Assembly (NCBI GenBank): GCA_041484095.1
Contig: JBGPGW010000254.1
Location: forward strand, 1-5,072
Direction of reading: 5' to 3'
Length of the DNA: 5,072 nt
Source of the DNA: JBGPGW01 sp041484095
Lineage (GTDB): Bacteria; Pseudomonadota; Alphaproteobacteria; CADEGL01
The notes under the pieces: generated by a model
Told to the model about the DNA's origin: nothing
The model's database searches: none
The model's input: only the letters and a program-made list of their open reading frames with translations
Made by a program: the position numbers and the translations under genes
Shown here: one piece after another, positions 1-4,705 of the stretch
Layout: every line of letters begins with the position of its first letter
Position numbering within the stretch: the stretch's first letter is position 1

Positions 1-1
1 C

Positions 2-658
2 ATCGCGGCGGCGCTCAGGGCACGAGGTGCCTCCGTCATCGCCACCGGCACGAAACCCGAGGGCAACGTGCCCCAGGGCTGCCGCTACGTCCAGTTGAAG
101 CTCGAAGATCGCCAATCCGTCGAATCGCTGTGCCGGCTGATCGAGCGCGAGGCCCCGCACATCCTCGTCAACAACGCCGGAATGAGCAGCGCGGCGGCGA
201 TCGAGGATGTAGACATGGACGAGGTGCTCCGCGTCCACGAGGTCAATCTCATGGCGCCCATGCGCCTCACACAGGCCGCCGTCGCGGGCATGAAGCGTCA
301 TCGCTGGGGCCGCATCGTCAACATCACCGCCGTGCCCTCCGCCTACGGGCGCAAGGCGCGTGCGATCGGCGGTTCGAGCAAAGCGGCGATGGAGGCCATG
401 ACCGCGAGCCTCGCGGCGGAATTCGGCCCCTACGGCATCCTCGCCAATAGCGTCGCACCGGGATTCATCGAGACCGAGGCGCTGAGGGCGCTTTATAGTG
501 CGGAACAGTTGAAGGCGTTCGCGGACGTGGTGCCGATGAAGCGTCTGGGAACGCCGGAGGAGATTGCTTCGCTCGTCGTCTGGCTCGCGGGGCCGGAGAA
601 CGGCTACCTCACGGCGCAGCATCTCTTCGTCGACGGCGGGTTCGGGCGGATGAGGTAG
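2..658 (+). CDS. SDR-family oxidoreductase-like protein, 5'-truncated, with degenerate catalytic site
   Basis: This is the C-terminal 218 residues of a short-chain dehydrogenase/reductase, a cytoplasmic Rossmann-fold family that usually uses NAD(P)H. The frame is open to the window edge and its first residues match the end of the first Rossmann helix, so about 20 N-terminal residues with the TGxxxGIG loop lie outside; the GTG at 68 is internal. Visible family marks, numbered from base 2, are ATG after beta-2, NNAG at residues 57-60, NSVAPG at 149-154 and the terminal VDGG. The expected Ser-x12-Tyr-x3-Lys tetrad is broken: the Ser position is Ala110 (codon 329), the Tyr position is Gly123 (codon 368), and only Lys127 (codon 380) remains. 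The usual Asp near the adenine pocket also aligns with Lys33. The fold is confident. Ordinary dehydrogenase activity is doubtful; it may be a non-catalytic or altered-chemistry SDR. It lies 26 nt before the amidase gene, probably in one operon. Confidence 0.9.
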   Translation: MAAALRARGASVIATGTKPEGNVPQGCRYVQLKLEDRQSVESLCRLIEREAPHILVNNAGMSSAAAIEDVDMDEVLRVHEVNLMAPMRLTQAAVAGMKRHRWGRIVNITAVPSAYGRKARAIGGSSKAAMEAMTASLAAEFGPYGILANSVAPGFIETEALRALYSAEQLKAFADVVPMKRLGTPEEIASLVVWLAGPENGYLTAQHLFVDGGFGRMR

Positions 659-670
659 AACGCGCGAGAG

Positions 671-677
671 GGAGGAG
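671..677 (+). promoter_or_regulatory. Ribosome binding site of the amidase gene
   Basis: GGAGGAG lies 7 nt before the ATG at 685. It is a near-ideal Shine-Dalgarno within the short gap after the SDR stop codon. It fixes the amidase start and shows that this gene is translated independently on what is probably a shared SDR-amidase mRNA. Confidence 0.85.
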
Positions 678-684
678 AAGTTTC

Positions 685-2079
685 ATGTCCGACGATCTCT
701 GCATGATGAGTGCGGTCGACCTCGTCGCGCACTACCGCGGGCGCAAATGTTCCCCGGTCGAGGTGACGCGCGCGGTGTTCGAGCGCATCAACAAAGTGAA
801 CGGGCCCGTCAACGCCTTCGTCTACACGCTTGAGGCCAGCGCCACGGCCGACGCCAAGGCTTCCGAAGCTCGTTGGAAAAAAGGCGCGCCTCTTGGCTTA
901 ATCGACGGCGTGCCCGTGACGATCAAGGATCTGGCCGACATCAAGGGCCATCCGACCTATAAGGGCTCGCGCACGGCGCCGGACACGCCCGTCGCCGCCG
1001 ATTCGCCGGCCGTGGCGTTGTTGCGCGCGGCCGGCGCCGTCTTCGTCGGCGAGACGACGACACCCGAATTCGGCGGGGCCGGCGTCACGCACAGCCCGCG
1101 CACCGGCATCACGCGCAATCCCTGGAACCCCGCGAAGACGTCGGGCGGGTCCTCGGGCGGGGCGGGCGTCGCGGCGGCGCTCGGCATGGGCGCCCTCCAT
1201 CTCGGCACGGATGGCGGCGGGTCGATCCGCATGCCGTCCTCCATGTGCGGCATCTTCGGCCTGAAGCCGACGACGGGGCGCATTCCCTACCACCCGGGAT
1301 CGGCCATGCTGTCCTGCTCGGCATTGGGGCCGATGACGCGCACGGTTAGCGATGCGGCGCTCATGATGGATGTCGCGGCCAAGACCGATGCGCGCGACTG
1401 GTTCGGCATCCCCGCGCCCGCACCTCGTCACCGCGACAGCCTCGATGTCGGCGCCCGGGGGCTCCGCATCGCTTACAGCCCGAGCCTTTTCGGCGCGCGC
1501 CCCAACGCGGAGATCGCGTCCGCCGTCGCCGATGTCGCAAAGCTCTACGACAAGCTGGGCGCGCACGTCACCGATGTCGGCGATTTCCTCAGGAGCCCAC
1601 GCAAGCCTTACGAGACGTTCTACGTCGCCAACCTCGCGCGCCTCTTCCGCCTGATGACGGACGAACAGAAGGCGGTCGTCGATCCCGGATTCCGCGCCTA
1701 TGTCGAGGACGGTTTGCGCGTCTCGATCGCGGACTATCAGGATGCGATCATGGCGCAGATCGCCTTCGGCGCGGACGTGCAGCAGGCGCTCGTCGACTAC
1801 GACCTCATCCTGTCGCCGCAGCTGATCCTCACCGCCTTCGCGGCCGGGGTCGAGGTTCCGGCGGGGCGCGGCATGACGCGATGGTTCGACTGGGCGCCCT
1901 ACACCTATCCCTTCAACTTCTCGAACCACCCGGCCGCGTCCGTGCCGTGCGGGTTCGATTCGAGCGGCATGCCGATGAGCTTCCAGCTGGTCGGACGGAA
2001 GGCGGAGGAGGCGCTCATCCTCCGCGCCGCGCACGCCTTTGAGCGCGAACGCCCCTTCACGATGCCGAAGGCGAAATAG
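685..2079 (+). CDS. Amidase-signature family hydrolase
   Basis: This is a complete 464-residue amidase of the amidase-signature superfamily (GatA, FAAH and bacterial amidases), which hydrolyses carboxamides to acid plus ammonia or amine by a Ser-cisSer-Lys triad. All three residues are present: Lys81 in VPVTIKD, cis-Ser156 in SGGSSGG, and the nucleophile Ser180 in TDGGGSIRMPSS. The 24-residue spacing between the two serines is the same as in FAAH (S217/S241). The family's C-terminal signature appears around residues 400-440 as a Pro-Phe-Asn...HPAASVPCG...QLVGR series. No signal peptide is seen, so it should be cytoplasmic. The length is typical of the family. It is unlikely to be GatA of the Glu-tRNA(Gln) amidotransferase, because gatC and gatB are not beside it and the neighbours are catabolic. 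Family assignment is very secure; the substrate is unknown. The coding sequence ends inside a hairpin shared with the convergent deacylase gene. Confidence 0.97.
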   Translation: MSDDLCMMSAVDLVAHYRGRKCSPVEVTRAVFERINKVNGPVNAFVYTLEASATADAKASEARWKKGAPLGLIDGVPVTIKDLADIKGHPTYKGSRTAPDTPVAADSPAVALLRAAGAVFVGETTTPEFGGAGVTHSPRTGITRNPWNPAKTSGGSSGGAGVAAALGMGALHLGTDGGGSIRMPSSMCGIFGLKPTTGRIPYHPGSAMLSCSALGPMTRTVSDAALMMDVAAKTDARDWFGIPAPAPRHRDSLDVGARGLRIAYSPSLFGARPNAEIASAVADVAKLYDKLGAHVTDVGDFLRSPRKPYETFYVANLARLFRLMTDEQKAVVDPGFRAYVEDGLRVSIADYQDAIMAQIAFGADVQQALVDYDLILSPQLILTAFAAGVEVPAGRGMTRWFDWAPYTYPFNFSNHPAASVPCGFDSSGMPMSFQLVGRKAEEALILRAAHAFERERPFTMPKAK

Positions 2080-2093
2080 CGCGTCGCTATTTC
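2073..2093. terminator. Hairpin spanning two convergent stop codons, possible bidirectional terminator
   Basis: GAAATAGCG (2073-2081) and CGCTATTTC (2085-2093) form a perfect 9-bp stem with a 3-nt CGT loop. The amidase TAG (2077-2079) lies in the left arm and the deacylase TAG (2087-2089, read on the minus strand) in the right arm, so each arm is also the end of a gene. The symmetry suits a two-way terminator. There is no run of T after the stem on either strand, only the TATTT inside the arm, so intrinsic termination would be weak; blocking of RNA decay or of read-through antisense transcripts is also possible. Confidence 0.5.
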
Positions 2094-3112
2094 ACGTCCT
2101 GCGCGATCTGGTGGACGATGTCGCCGCGCTCGACGCGCCCCGGCGGGCGCTTGAGCAAGAGGAGCCCGCCGAGCTTCGAGCGCACGATCACGGGCGGCTT
2201 CTCCAGGTTGTTGAGGTAGTGCACCTGGCCCAGCGCCTGGCCAAGTTTGATCTTGTCGCCGAGCTCGACGAAGGGCTCGTAGAGGCCGGCATCGGGCGCG
2301 ATCACATGCGAGCGCGGGTCGTTGACATGCACGAGGCGCGTGGGCCCGCGGCCCTGCATCGCCGGCGTCACGATCTTGCCGTCGAGAAGGCCGAAGAATT
2401 TGAGGACGTTCAAGACGCCATGCTCGGCCATGGCGAGGGTCTTGGGATCGACGCGCCCGGCGCCGCCCAGCTCCGTGTTGACGGACAGGATGCCGAGCGC
2501 CTCGGCGTCCATCTCGAAGAGACCCCCATGGTCCATCTTCCGGTCGACGAGGCCGATCGGCAGGCCGAACGCCATGAGCGCGTCGCGCGTGCGGTTCTCG
2601 CGCTTCTTGTCGGCGCTCTCGTTCATGATGCAGGTGGGCACGTATTCGAGCGTCTTGCCGCCCGAGTGGAGATCGACCTGCACGTCGGTCAGCGGCAGCA
2701 GCACCTTGCTCACGTAATGCGCGATCTGCATGGTGATCGTGCCTTCCTTGCTGCCGGGGAAGACGCGATTGAGGTTGAGCCCGTCGAGCGGCGAGCAGCG
2801 CAGGCCGGCCATCGCGGCCGGGAGATTCATCGACGGCACGCAGATGATTCGGCCCTGGATCTGCGACGGTTTCAGCTTGCGCACGAGCTTGCGGATCGTC
2901 ACCTGGCCTTCGTACTCGTCGCCATGGACGCCGGCCGAGAAGAACACCGTGGGCCCGCGCCCGTTCTTGATGACCGCGATGGGCACGGTCACGATGCCGT
3001 AGGCCGATTCGTTGGTCGAACTCGGCACGGCCAGGTACGAGACCTGCTTGCCGTTCTTGTCGAAGTCGATGTCCGTCGTGATGCGCGAGATCGGCCCCTT
3101 GATCTTCGCCAT
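2087..3112 (-). CDS. M14-type zinc deacylase, succinylglutamate desuccinylase/aspartoacylase superfamily, DoeB/EutE-like
   Basis: This 341-residue protein belongs to the AstE/AspA branch of M14 zinc carboxypeptidase-like enzymes, which remove acyl groups from amino-acid derivatives. Numbered from MAKIK, the zinc site is His63 and Glu66 (GVHGDE) plus His149 (DLHSGG). Asn114 and Arg116 in GLNLNRVFPG are the likely carboxylate binders, and Glu214 in NTELGG the likely catalytic acid/base. A C-terminal beta-barrel-like part, about 255-335, carries the GD.I..GQ.LG pattern. The overall pattern, including the N-terminal ITTDIDFD segment, resembles DoeB/EutE, the N-alpha-acetyl-L-2,4-diaminobutyrate deacetylase of ectoine breakdown. 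No ectoine hydrolase, transaminase or dehydrogenase partners are visible, so a paralogue with another N-acyl substrate is as likely. The ATG at 3112 is preferred over one at 3148 because a strong purine-rich site sits just before it. It lies 73 nt downstream of the permease gene and is probably co-transcribed with it. Confidence 0.92.
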   Translation of the reverse strand: MAKIKGPISRITTDIDFDKNGKQVSYLAVPSSTNESAYGIVTVPIAVIKNGRGPTVFFSAGVHGDEYEGQVTIRKLVRKLKPSQIQGRIICVPSMNLPAAMAGLRCSPLDGLNLNRVFPGSKEGTITMQIAHYVSKVLLPLTDVQVDLHSGGKTLEYVPTCIMNESADKKRENRTRDALMAFGLPIGLVDRKMDHGGLFEMDAEALGILSVNTELGGAGRVDPKTLAMAEHGVLNVLKFFGLLDGKIVTPAMQGRGPTRLVHVNDPRSHVIAPDAGLYEPFVELGDKIKLGQALGQVHYLNNLEKPPVIVRSKLGGLLLLKRPPGRVERGDIVHQIAQDVK

Positions 3113-3117
3113 GGCGA

Positions 3118-3130
3118 TCCTCCCCCTCCT
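3118..3130 (-). promoter_or_regulatory. Ribosome binding site deciding the deacylase start
   Basis: On the minus strand AGGAGGGGGAGGA ends 5 nt before the ATG at 3112. It contains two overlapping anti-SD matches, GGGGAGGA close to the start and AGGAGG 12 nt away. The alternative ATG at 3148 has no such site, and its 12 extra residues (MPSGLGRRGRIA) do not look like family sequence, so the shorter protein is preferred. Confidence 0.75.
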
Positions 3131-3170
3131 GCCCAAGCCTGAGGGCATCGAGTCTAGCGGCGCGATCCCG

Positions 3171-3186
3171 GCGGGTCGAGACCCGC
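3171..3186 (-). other. Inverted repeat at the end of the permease gene
   Basis: GCGGGTC (3171-3177) and GACCCGC (3180-3186) are perfect 7-nt arms 2 nt apart, starting at the last base of the permease stop codon. A real hairpin would open the innermost pair to give a 4-nt loop. A competing pairing exists between CTAGCGG (3154-3160) and CCGCTAG (3183-3189), which uses part of the same arm. There is no T-run, so it is a poor intrinsic terminator; an mRNA processing or stability element between the two cistrons fits better. Evidence is limited to base complementarity. Confidence 0.4.
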
Positions 3187-4067
3187 TAGCTCTGCCGCCG
3201 GCCGAAGGTCTGCACGACGAAGATCGCCCCGATGATGAGGGCGGCGCCGAGGATCTGGCGCGGCGTCAGAGTCTCGCCGAGAAGGACCAAGGCGAAGAAC
3301 ACCGTGAACAAGGGCTCGCTGTTGCTGATGAAGGAGACTTTCACGACGCCGAGCCTGGTCATCGACGCGTACCAGCCGAGGACGGCGAAGGAATAGATCG
3401 CGGGGATCGCGAGAAGCGCCGCCCAGCCGGGAATATCGACGGGCGCTTCTGCGGCGCCGGTGAGAATTGCCACCGCGACATAGATGCCGCTCGTGACGCC
3501 GGAGCTGTGGAGCGTCATGCGCCGATTGTCCGCGCGCGCGAGGATCCGGCTCGAGAGGAGCACCGTCACCACCATGCCGAGCGAGGCGAAGGCCGCGCGC
3601 ACGAGGCCGTGCGGCGCCACCGTGCCGATCGACACTTCGAGAACGAGGGCGAGGCCGAAGAACGCGGCCAGGAGCGCCGCGATCATGAGCGGCGTCAGCG
3701 GCGTCCGGCTCATGAGGCGCGAGATCAGCGCGACCAGGGTGGGGTAGGTATAGAAGATCAGCGCCGCGAGGCTGATCGGGATGTATTGGAAGGCGCTGTA
3801 ATAGGCGTAGGACTGGACGGCCACGAGCACGCCGAGCGCCAGGCTCGCATAGCGTTCGGTCGGCGCGAGATGGGCCGACTGGCGCGTGAGGCGGAAATAG
3901 AATGCCATCGCCAGGAAGAAGAGACCCATGCGCGAGATGAGCACCGTGAGCGCGTTCCCGCCATGGAGATAGACGATCCGCGCCAGGATGACGCAGAGCG
4001 AATAGCAAAGGAGGGCCGTGAGAAGGAGCGCAAGCGACGCCCAGCGGTGCTGCGGTTCAGCGGCCAT
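3186..4067 (-). CDS. EamA/DMT-superfamily permease, ten transmembrane helices
   Basis: This is a 293-residue inner-membrane protein of the drug/metabolite transporter superfamily, whose members often export amino acids or other small metabolites. Ten hydrophobic segments are visible near residues 10-30, 37-59, 74-94, 96-118, 125-144, 155-174, 188-205, 213-233, 243-263 and 270-287. They form two EamA repeats: the first carries FYTYPTLVALISR (105-117), the second SNSEPLFTVFFALVLLGETL (249-268) followed by the ILGAALIIGAI helix. Both motifs and the length are typical. The ATG at 4067 is chosen because it begins just before helix 1; the frame extends to a TTG at 4121, but those 18 residues are polar and neither start has a convincing Shine-Dalgarno. 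It precedes the deacylase gene on the same strand, suggesting transport of that enzyme's substrate or product. Direction and solute cannot be told from sequence. Confidence 0.92.
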   Translation of the reverse strand: MAAEPQHRWASLALLLTALLCYSLCVILARIVYLHGGNALTVLISRMGLFFLAMAFYFRLTRQSAHLAPTERYASLALGVLVAVQSYAYYSAFQYIPISLAALIFYTYPTLVALISRLMSRTPLTPLMIAALLAAFFGLALVLEVSIGTVAPHGLVRAAFASLGMVVTVLLSSRILARADNRRMTLHSSGVTSGIYVAVAILTGAAEAPVDIPGWAALLAIPAIYSFAVLGWYASMTRLGVVKVSFISNSEPLFTVFFALVLLGETLTPRQILGAALIIGAIFVVQTFGRRQS

Positions 4068-4229
4068 CGCGCTCAATCCGCATTGACGGACGCAAGAGGT
4101 TCGTTGTTCTGCGTGACACAAGTCCGGGGAATGGCAGTGACGGAATGAACGCGGCGGCTCACGCGATCATCTCCCCTGGGGCGGAGGCAATCAACAGGCG
4201 AAGCAAGGGTGGTCGTTTTCCAGCGCTCG

Positions 4230-4259
4230 CCTCACCCTTCGACAAGCTCAGAGGTGAGG
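4230..4259. repeat. Repeat A, copy 1, palindromic
   Basis: CCTCACC (4230-4236) and GGTGAGG (4253-4259) are perfect 7-nt inverted arms around the core CCTTCGACAAGCTCAG (4236-4251). The same core recurs at 4515 in the same orientation and at 4575 in the opposite one. Such cores are common dispersed extragenic repeats in alphaproteobacterial genomes (family knowledge), and their function is not established. Confidence 0.8.
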
Positions 4260-4300
4260 TTGTGGATTGTCTTGCGCGGCGTGCACCGGAAAACAAATCG

Positions 4301-4319
4301 CCCTCCCTTGAGGGGAGGG
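4301..4319. repeat. Repeat B, copy 1, G/C-rich palindrome
   Basis: CCCTCCC (4301-4307) and GGGAGGG (4313-4319) form a perfect 7-bp stem with loop TTGAG, followed by GGTAGGGTGAG. It is related to the sequence at 4428-4462 in inverted orientation. No T-run follows on either strand, so it is not an intrinsic terminator. Confidence 0.75.
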
Positions 4320-4326
4320 GGTAGGG

Positions 4327-4342
4327 TGAGACTCGAGTCTCA
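4327..4342. repeat. Perfect 16-bp palindrome
   Basis: TGAGACTCGAGTCTCA is exactly self-complementary with no spacer. It begins 7 nt after repeat B copy 1, inside the stretch enclosed by the two B copies. It could be a dimeric protein-binding site, a recombination end, or part of the repeat element; the sequence alone does not decide. It is too far from either gene start (about 260 and 364 nt) to be an obvious operator. Confidence 0.7.
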
Positions 4343-4427
4343 ATGGGCATCCAATAATGATATCGCCAATCCATCCGCGTGGATTTGAAATACCACCACC
4401 TCCTGTTCGGATCGTGCGCAGTGACGC

Positions 4428-4462
4428 ACCCCTCCCCCATCCCCTCCCGCAAGGGGAGGGGT
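4428..4462. repeat. Repeat B, copy 2, G/C-rich palindrome with duplicated left arm
   Basis: The right arm GGGGAGGGGT (4453-4462) can pair perfectly over 10 bp with ACCCCTCCCC (4428-4437), or over 8 bp with the nearer CCCCTCCC (4441-4448), so the left arm is duplicated and two folds compete. It is an inverted relative of the copy at 4301. On the plus strand it is followed by TAAAAAAAG, the wrong base for an intrinsic terminator; on the minus strand the T-run comes before the stem rather than after. Confidence 0.75.
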
Positions 4463-4514
4463 AAAAAAAGATGACAAGCGTCCGCCGCCGACACGCGCTG
4501 TCTCACATTTTACA

Positions 4515-4575
4515 CCTTCGACGGGCTCAGCATGAGGGTTCCAGATCACGGTCCGCATCCTGAGCCTGTCGAAGG
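4515..4575. repeat. Repeat A, copies 2 and 3, as an inverted pair
   Basis: Arm CCTTCGACGGGCTCAGCAT (4515-4533) and the reverse complement of 4557-4575 (CCTTCGACAGGCTCAGGAT) match at 17 of 19 positions, enclosing 23 nt. One mismatch would be a G-U pair in RNA. Both arms carry the core also seen at 4236-4251, so this is a head-to-head pair of the same repeat family, able to form a long stem-loop. Confidence 0.8.
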
Positions 4576-4608
4576 CTCATCCTGAGCGACCGAGGGATGA
4601 GGACCGTG
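4547..4608. repeat. Second inverted repeat interleaved with the repeat A pair
   Basis: CACGGTCCGCATCC (4547-4560) pairs with GGATGAGGACCGTG (4595-4608) at 13 of 14 positions. Inside it lie a 6-bp hairpin, TGAGCC (4561-4566) with GGCTCA (4574-4579), and a 7-bp hairpin, CTCATCC (4576-4582) with GGATGAG (4595-4601). Several arms overlap those of the repeat A pair, so only some of these folds can form at once. ATCCTGAGC also occurs twice directly (4557-4565 and 4579-4587), suggesting layered insertion or duplication. Confidence 0.7.
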
Positions 4609-4640
4609 CAAGTCGTTGGTGCGTTAAGCGGTCCGCGCCA

Positions 4641-4669
4641 TTGCGTTACGCCCTGGGGCATCGCACAAT
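4641..4669 (+). promoter_or_regulatory. Candidate promoter of the amidohydrolase gene
   Basis: TTGCGT (4641-4646) and CACAAT (4664-4669) are separated by 17 nt, a sigma70-type arrangement with 3 of 6 and 4 of 6 consensus matches. It lies just downstream of the repeat cluster and about 37 nt before the ATG at 4706. The match is weak and could arise by chance. Confidence 0.3.
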
Positions 4670-4693
4670 TCCGCATCGCGGCGCGGGAAATCG

Positions 4694-4699
4694 GGGAGG
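4694..4699 (+). promoter_or_regulatory. Ribosome binding site of the amidohydrolase gene
   Basis: GGGAGG lies 6 nt before the ATG at 4706, within a GGGGAGGG run. It is a good Shine-Dalgarno and fixes the start of a gene that has no stop codon in the window. Confidence 0.8.
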
Positions 4700-4705
4700 G
4701 CGGTC

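Larger units (their letters stand above)
4068..4705. other. Divergent intergenic region filled with palindromic repeats, no convincing gene
   Basis: This 638-nt gap separates the divergent permease and amidohydrolase genes. Bases 4068-4228 and 4610-4705 look like ordinary upstream sequence. Bases 4230-4609 hold three copies of a CTTCGAC-type repeat and two G/C-rich palindromes, listed separately. Open frames crossing it, the longest being 115 codons on the minus strand at 4159-4506, translate repeat sequence into strings such as PLPLREG and PLSLSKGE, have no Shine-Dalgarno and are judged non-coding. No tRNA, riboswitch or small-RNA signature was recognised, and no convincing promoter was seen for the permease gene. 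Confidence 0.8.

Noticed and set aside
68..70. GTG as the start of the SDR gene
   Set aside because: The frame is open to the window edge and the upstream residues (IAAALRARGASVIATG) match conserved SDR sequence, so the gene begins before the window.
875..883. A-run in the amidase gene as a programmed frameshift site
   Set aside because: The run is read TGG AAA AAA GGC, so the slippery heptamer A AAA AAG is not in the required phase, and the amidase frame continues normally with no overlapping product.
898..2034. Long open frame of 378 codons on the minus strand across the amidase gene
   Set aside because: It is the antisense shadow of a clearly catalytic amidase: Arg/Ala/Asp-rich, without recognisable motifs or a Shine-Dalgarno. 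Such open antisense frames are usual in G+C-rich genes.
2039..3142. Open frame of 367 codons on the plus strand over the deacylase gene
   Set aside because: It overlaps a gene with full zinc-site motifs on the other strand, and its composition is antisense-like (His, Arg, Asp, Val rich) with no family signature.
3012..4148. Open frame of 378 codons on the plus strand over the permease gene
   Set aside because: It is a highly charged, low-complexity Arg/Glu/His translation, which is what the complement of transmembrane coding sequence gives. The permease on the minus strand explains the region.
4395..4420. GTTCGGATC resembling the T-loop of a tRNA
   Set aside because: There is no flanking T-stem, acceptor stem or anticodon arm at the right spacing.
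4428..4469. Rho-independent terminator formed by repeat B copy 2 and the adjacent A/T run
   Set aside because: On the plus strand the stem is followed by A residues, not T. On the minus strand the T-run precedes the stem. Neither order makes an intrinsic terminator.
4159..4506. Possible 115-residue protein on the minus strand
   Set aside because: Much of it is translated repeat sequence (PLPLREG, PLPSREG, PLSLSKGE), a frequent source of false gene calls. No Shine-Dalgarno or domain is seen.
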